A stretch of 7,160 nt of DNA from Geobacter sp. UBA6802 (GTDB lineage Bacteria > Desulfobacterota > Desulfuromonadia > Geobacterales > Pseudopelobacteraceae), in contig DKFG01000247.1 of NCBI GenBank assembly GCA_002452325.1, positions 1 to 7,160 on the forward strand, given 5' to 3'. The notes beneath the pieces were generated by a model that worked only from the letters and a program-made list of their open reading frames with translations, was not told the DNA's origin and did no database searches. The translations under genes were made by a program, and so were the position numbers. This document shows, piece by piece, positions 6,276-7,160 of the stretch. The first letter of the stretch is position 1; every line of letters starts with the position of its first letter.

Positions 6276-7160
6276 CTACTTCAGACGGTTCGCGTAAAGC
6301 GGAAACTGCTTCATCAGACCGTTGACCCGTTTCTGGATAGCAGCCAGGGCCTCATCGTTGCCGATATTGGCAACGGCATCCGCAATGAAACCGGCAACCT
6401 GCTCCATCTCGGTCTCTTTCAGGCCGTGCGAAGTGCAGGCCGGGGTACCGATCCTGATACCTGAGGTGACAAAGGGTGAACGGGTCTCAAACGGCACGGT
6501 GTTCTTGTTGACCGTAATACCGGCCTTGTCCAGCGCCTCTTCAGCTGCCTTGCCGGTGATCTCGGTGCCGGAGAAATTGATCAGCATCAGGTGGTTGTCA
6601 GTGCCGCCGGAGGTCAGCTTAAATCCTTTGGCAGTCAGGCACTCCGCCAGCTTGGCAGCGTTTTTGACGATCTGCTGCTGATAGAGCTTGAACTCAGGCT
6701 GCAGCGCTTCCTTGAAGGCAACCGCCTTGGCCGCAATGACGTGCATCAGCGGGCCGCCCTGAATACCGGGGAATATCTGGGAGTTGATCGTCTTGGCAAA
6801 TTCTTCACGGCAGAGGATCATACCGCCGCGGGGGCCGCGCAGGGTCTTGTGGGTCGTGGTGGTGACAAACTCGGCATAGGGCACCGGGTTAGGGTGCACA
6901 CCGGCAGCAACCAGTCCGGCAATGTGGGCCATATCCACCATCACCTTGGCCCCCACCTTGTCGGCAATGGTCCGGAAGGCTGGGAAATCGATAGTACGCG
7001 GATAGGCACTGGCCCCTACTATGATCAGCTTGGGCTTGTGTTCTACCGCCAAGCGTTCAACCTCGTTATAATCGATGGTCTCGGTATCCGGGGAAACACC
7101 ATAGGGTACCACCTTGTAGAAGCGGCCGGAGAAATTGACCGGGCTGCCGTGGGTCAGGTG
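6276..7160 (-). CDS. glyA: serine hydroxymethyltransferase, 3' part (5' end outside the window)
   Basis: GlyA is a cytoplasmic PLP enzyme that converts serine and tetrahydrofolate to glycine and 5,10-methylene-tetrahydrofolate, supplying one-carbon units. The frame stays open to the window edge, so the visible 294 residues (HLTHGSPVNFSGRFYKVVPY at the left end) are a C-terminal part of a roughly 415-residue protein. About 120 N-terminal residues are missing. Visible hallmarks are VDMAHIAGLVA (PLP-contacting Asp and His), TTTTHKTLRGPRGG with the PLP-binding Lys encoded at 6848-6846, the glycine-rich FPGIQGGP segment, and RIGTPACTSHG near the end. The Asp-to-Lys spacing of 29 residues equals that of E. 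coli (Asp200 to Lys229). A GTG at 7112 is an internal valine, not the start. The gene is typical core sequence with no defect, ends with TAG, and is followed by a hairpin. Confidence 0.97.
   Translation of the reverse strand, partial: HLTHGSPVNFSGRFYKVVPYGVSPDTETIDYNEVERLAVEHKPKLIIVGASAYPRTIDFPAFRTIADKVGAKVMVDMAHIAGLVAAGVHPNPVPYAEFVTTTTHKTLRGPRGGMILCREEFAKTINSQIFPGIQGGPLMHVIAAKAVAFKEALQPEFKLYQQQIVKNAAKLAECLTAKGFKLTSGGTDNHLMLINFSGTEITGKAAEEALDKAGITVNKNTVPFETRSPFVTSGIRIGTPACTSHGLKETEMEQVAGFIADAVANIGNDEALAAIQKRVNGLMKQFPLYANRLK

Noticed and set aside
6276..7112. Separate short glyA-like gene starting at GTG 7112
   Set aside because: The same frame continues to the window edge with conserved GlyA residues (HLTHGSPVNFSGRF), so the GTG is an internal valine codon.
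1..7160. CRISPR array, insertion sequence or toxin-antitoxin pair
   Set aside because: No spaced direct repeats, no transposase and no small paired genes are visible on either strand.

Overview
The window joins two kinds of DNA. The right-hand part (about 2437-7160) is GC-richer and compact, with all genes on the minus strand: the 3' part of glyA, a MutT/NudG-type Nudix hydrolase gene, and a 1082-codon gene fusing an endonuclease Q (EndoQ)-like PHP nuclease to a UvrD-type helicase. The left-hand part (about 1-2436) is AT-richer and carries one plus-strand gene, a membrane hybrid histidine kinase whose periplasmic sensor domain (DUF3365/Tll0287-like) has a CXXCH haem c motif. The haem c sensor, the gene content and the composition suggest an anaerobic, cytochrome-rich Desulfobacterota/Geobacterales-type bacterium (Geobacter or Trichlorobacter-like). 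That placement is inference, not a database match.

The two parts meet in the anticodon loop of a tRNA-Leu(TAG) gene. The 5' 39 bases (2475 down to 2437, minus strand) are intact and sit behind a good sigma70-type promoter (-35 TTGACG, 17-base spacer, -10 TAATTT). Just after the anticodon loop the sequence stops being tRNA. The usual 3' strand of the anticodon stem, the variable arm, T arm and acceptor are absent. A composition change at the same place makes this the likely edge of an integrated element or a rearrangement. The 150 bases on the element side contain several short inverted repeats and a perfect 16-base palindrome flanked by A and T runs, a likely bidirectional terminator.

Layout: 1-219 AT-rich leader with an 18-base near-palindrome; 220-2226 hybrid kinase (+); 2259-2285 terminator; 2286-2436 repeat-bearing junction DNA; 2437-2475 tRNA-Leu 5' half (-); 2492-2520 its promoter (-); 2529-5777 EndoQ-UvrD fusion (-); 5774-6175 Nudix hydrolase (-), overlapping the fusion gene by 4 bases as ATGA; 6224-6256 hairpin after glyA (-); 6276-7160 glyA (-), 5' end outside the window.

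The Nudix and fusion genes appear translationally coupled. One family cleans damaged or non-canonical nucleotides from the pool. The other joins a nuclease fold known to nick DNA at deaminated bases with a helicase that could open the nicked strand. A two-gene pathway against damaged bases is the most interesting biological proposal here. The kinase is most likely a redox or small-ligand sensor whose partners lie outside the window.
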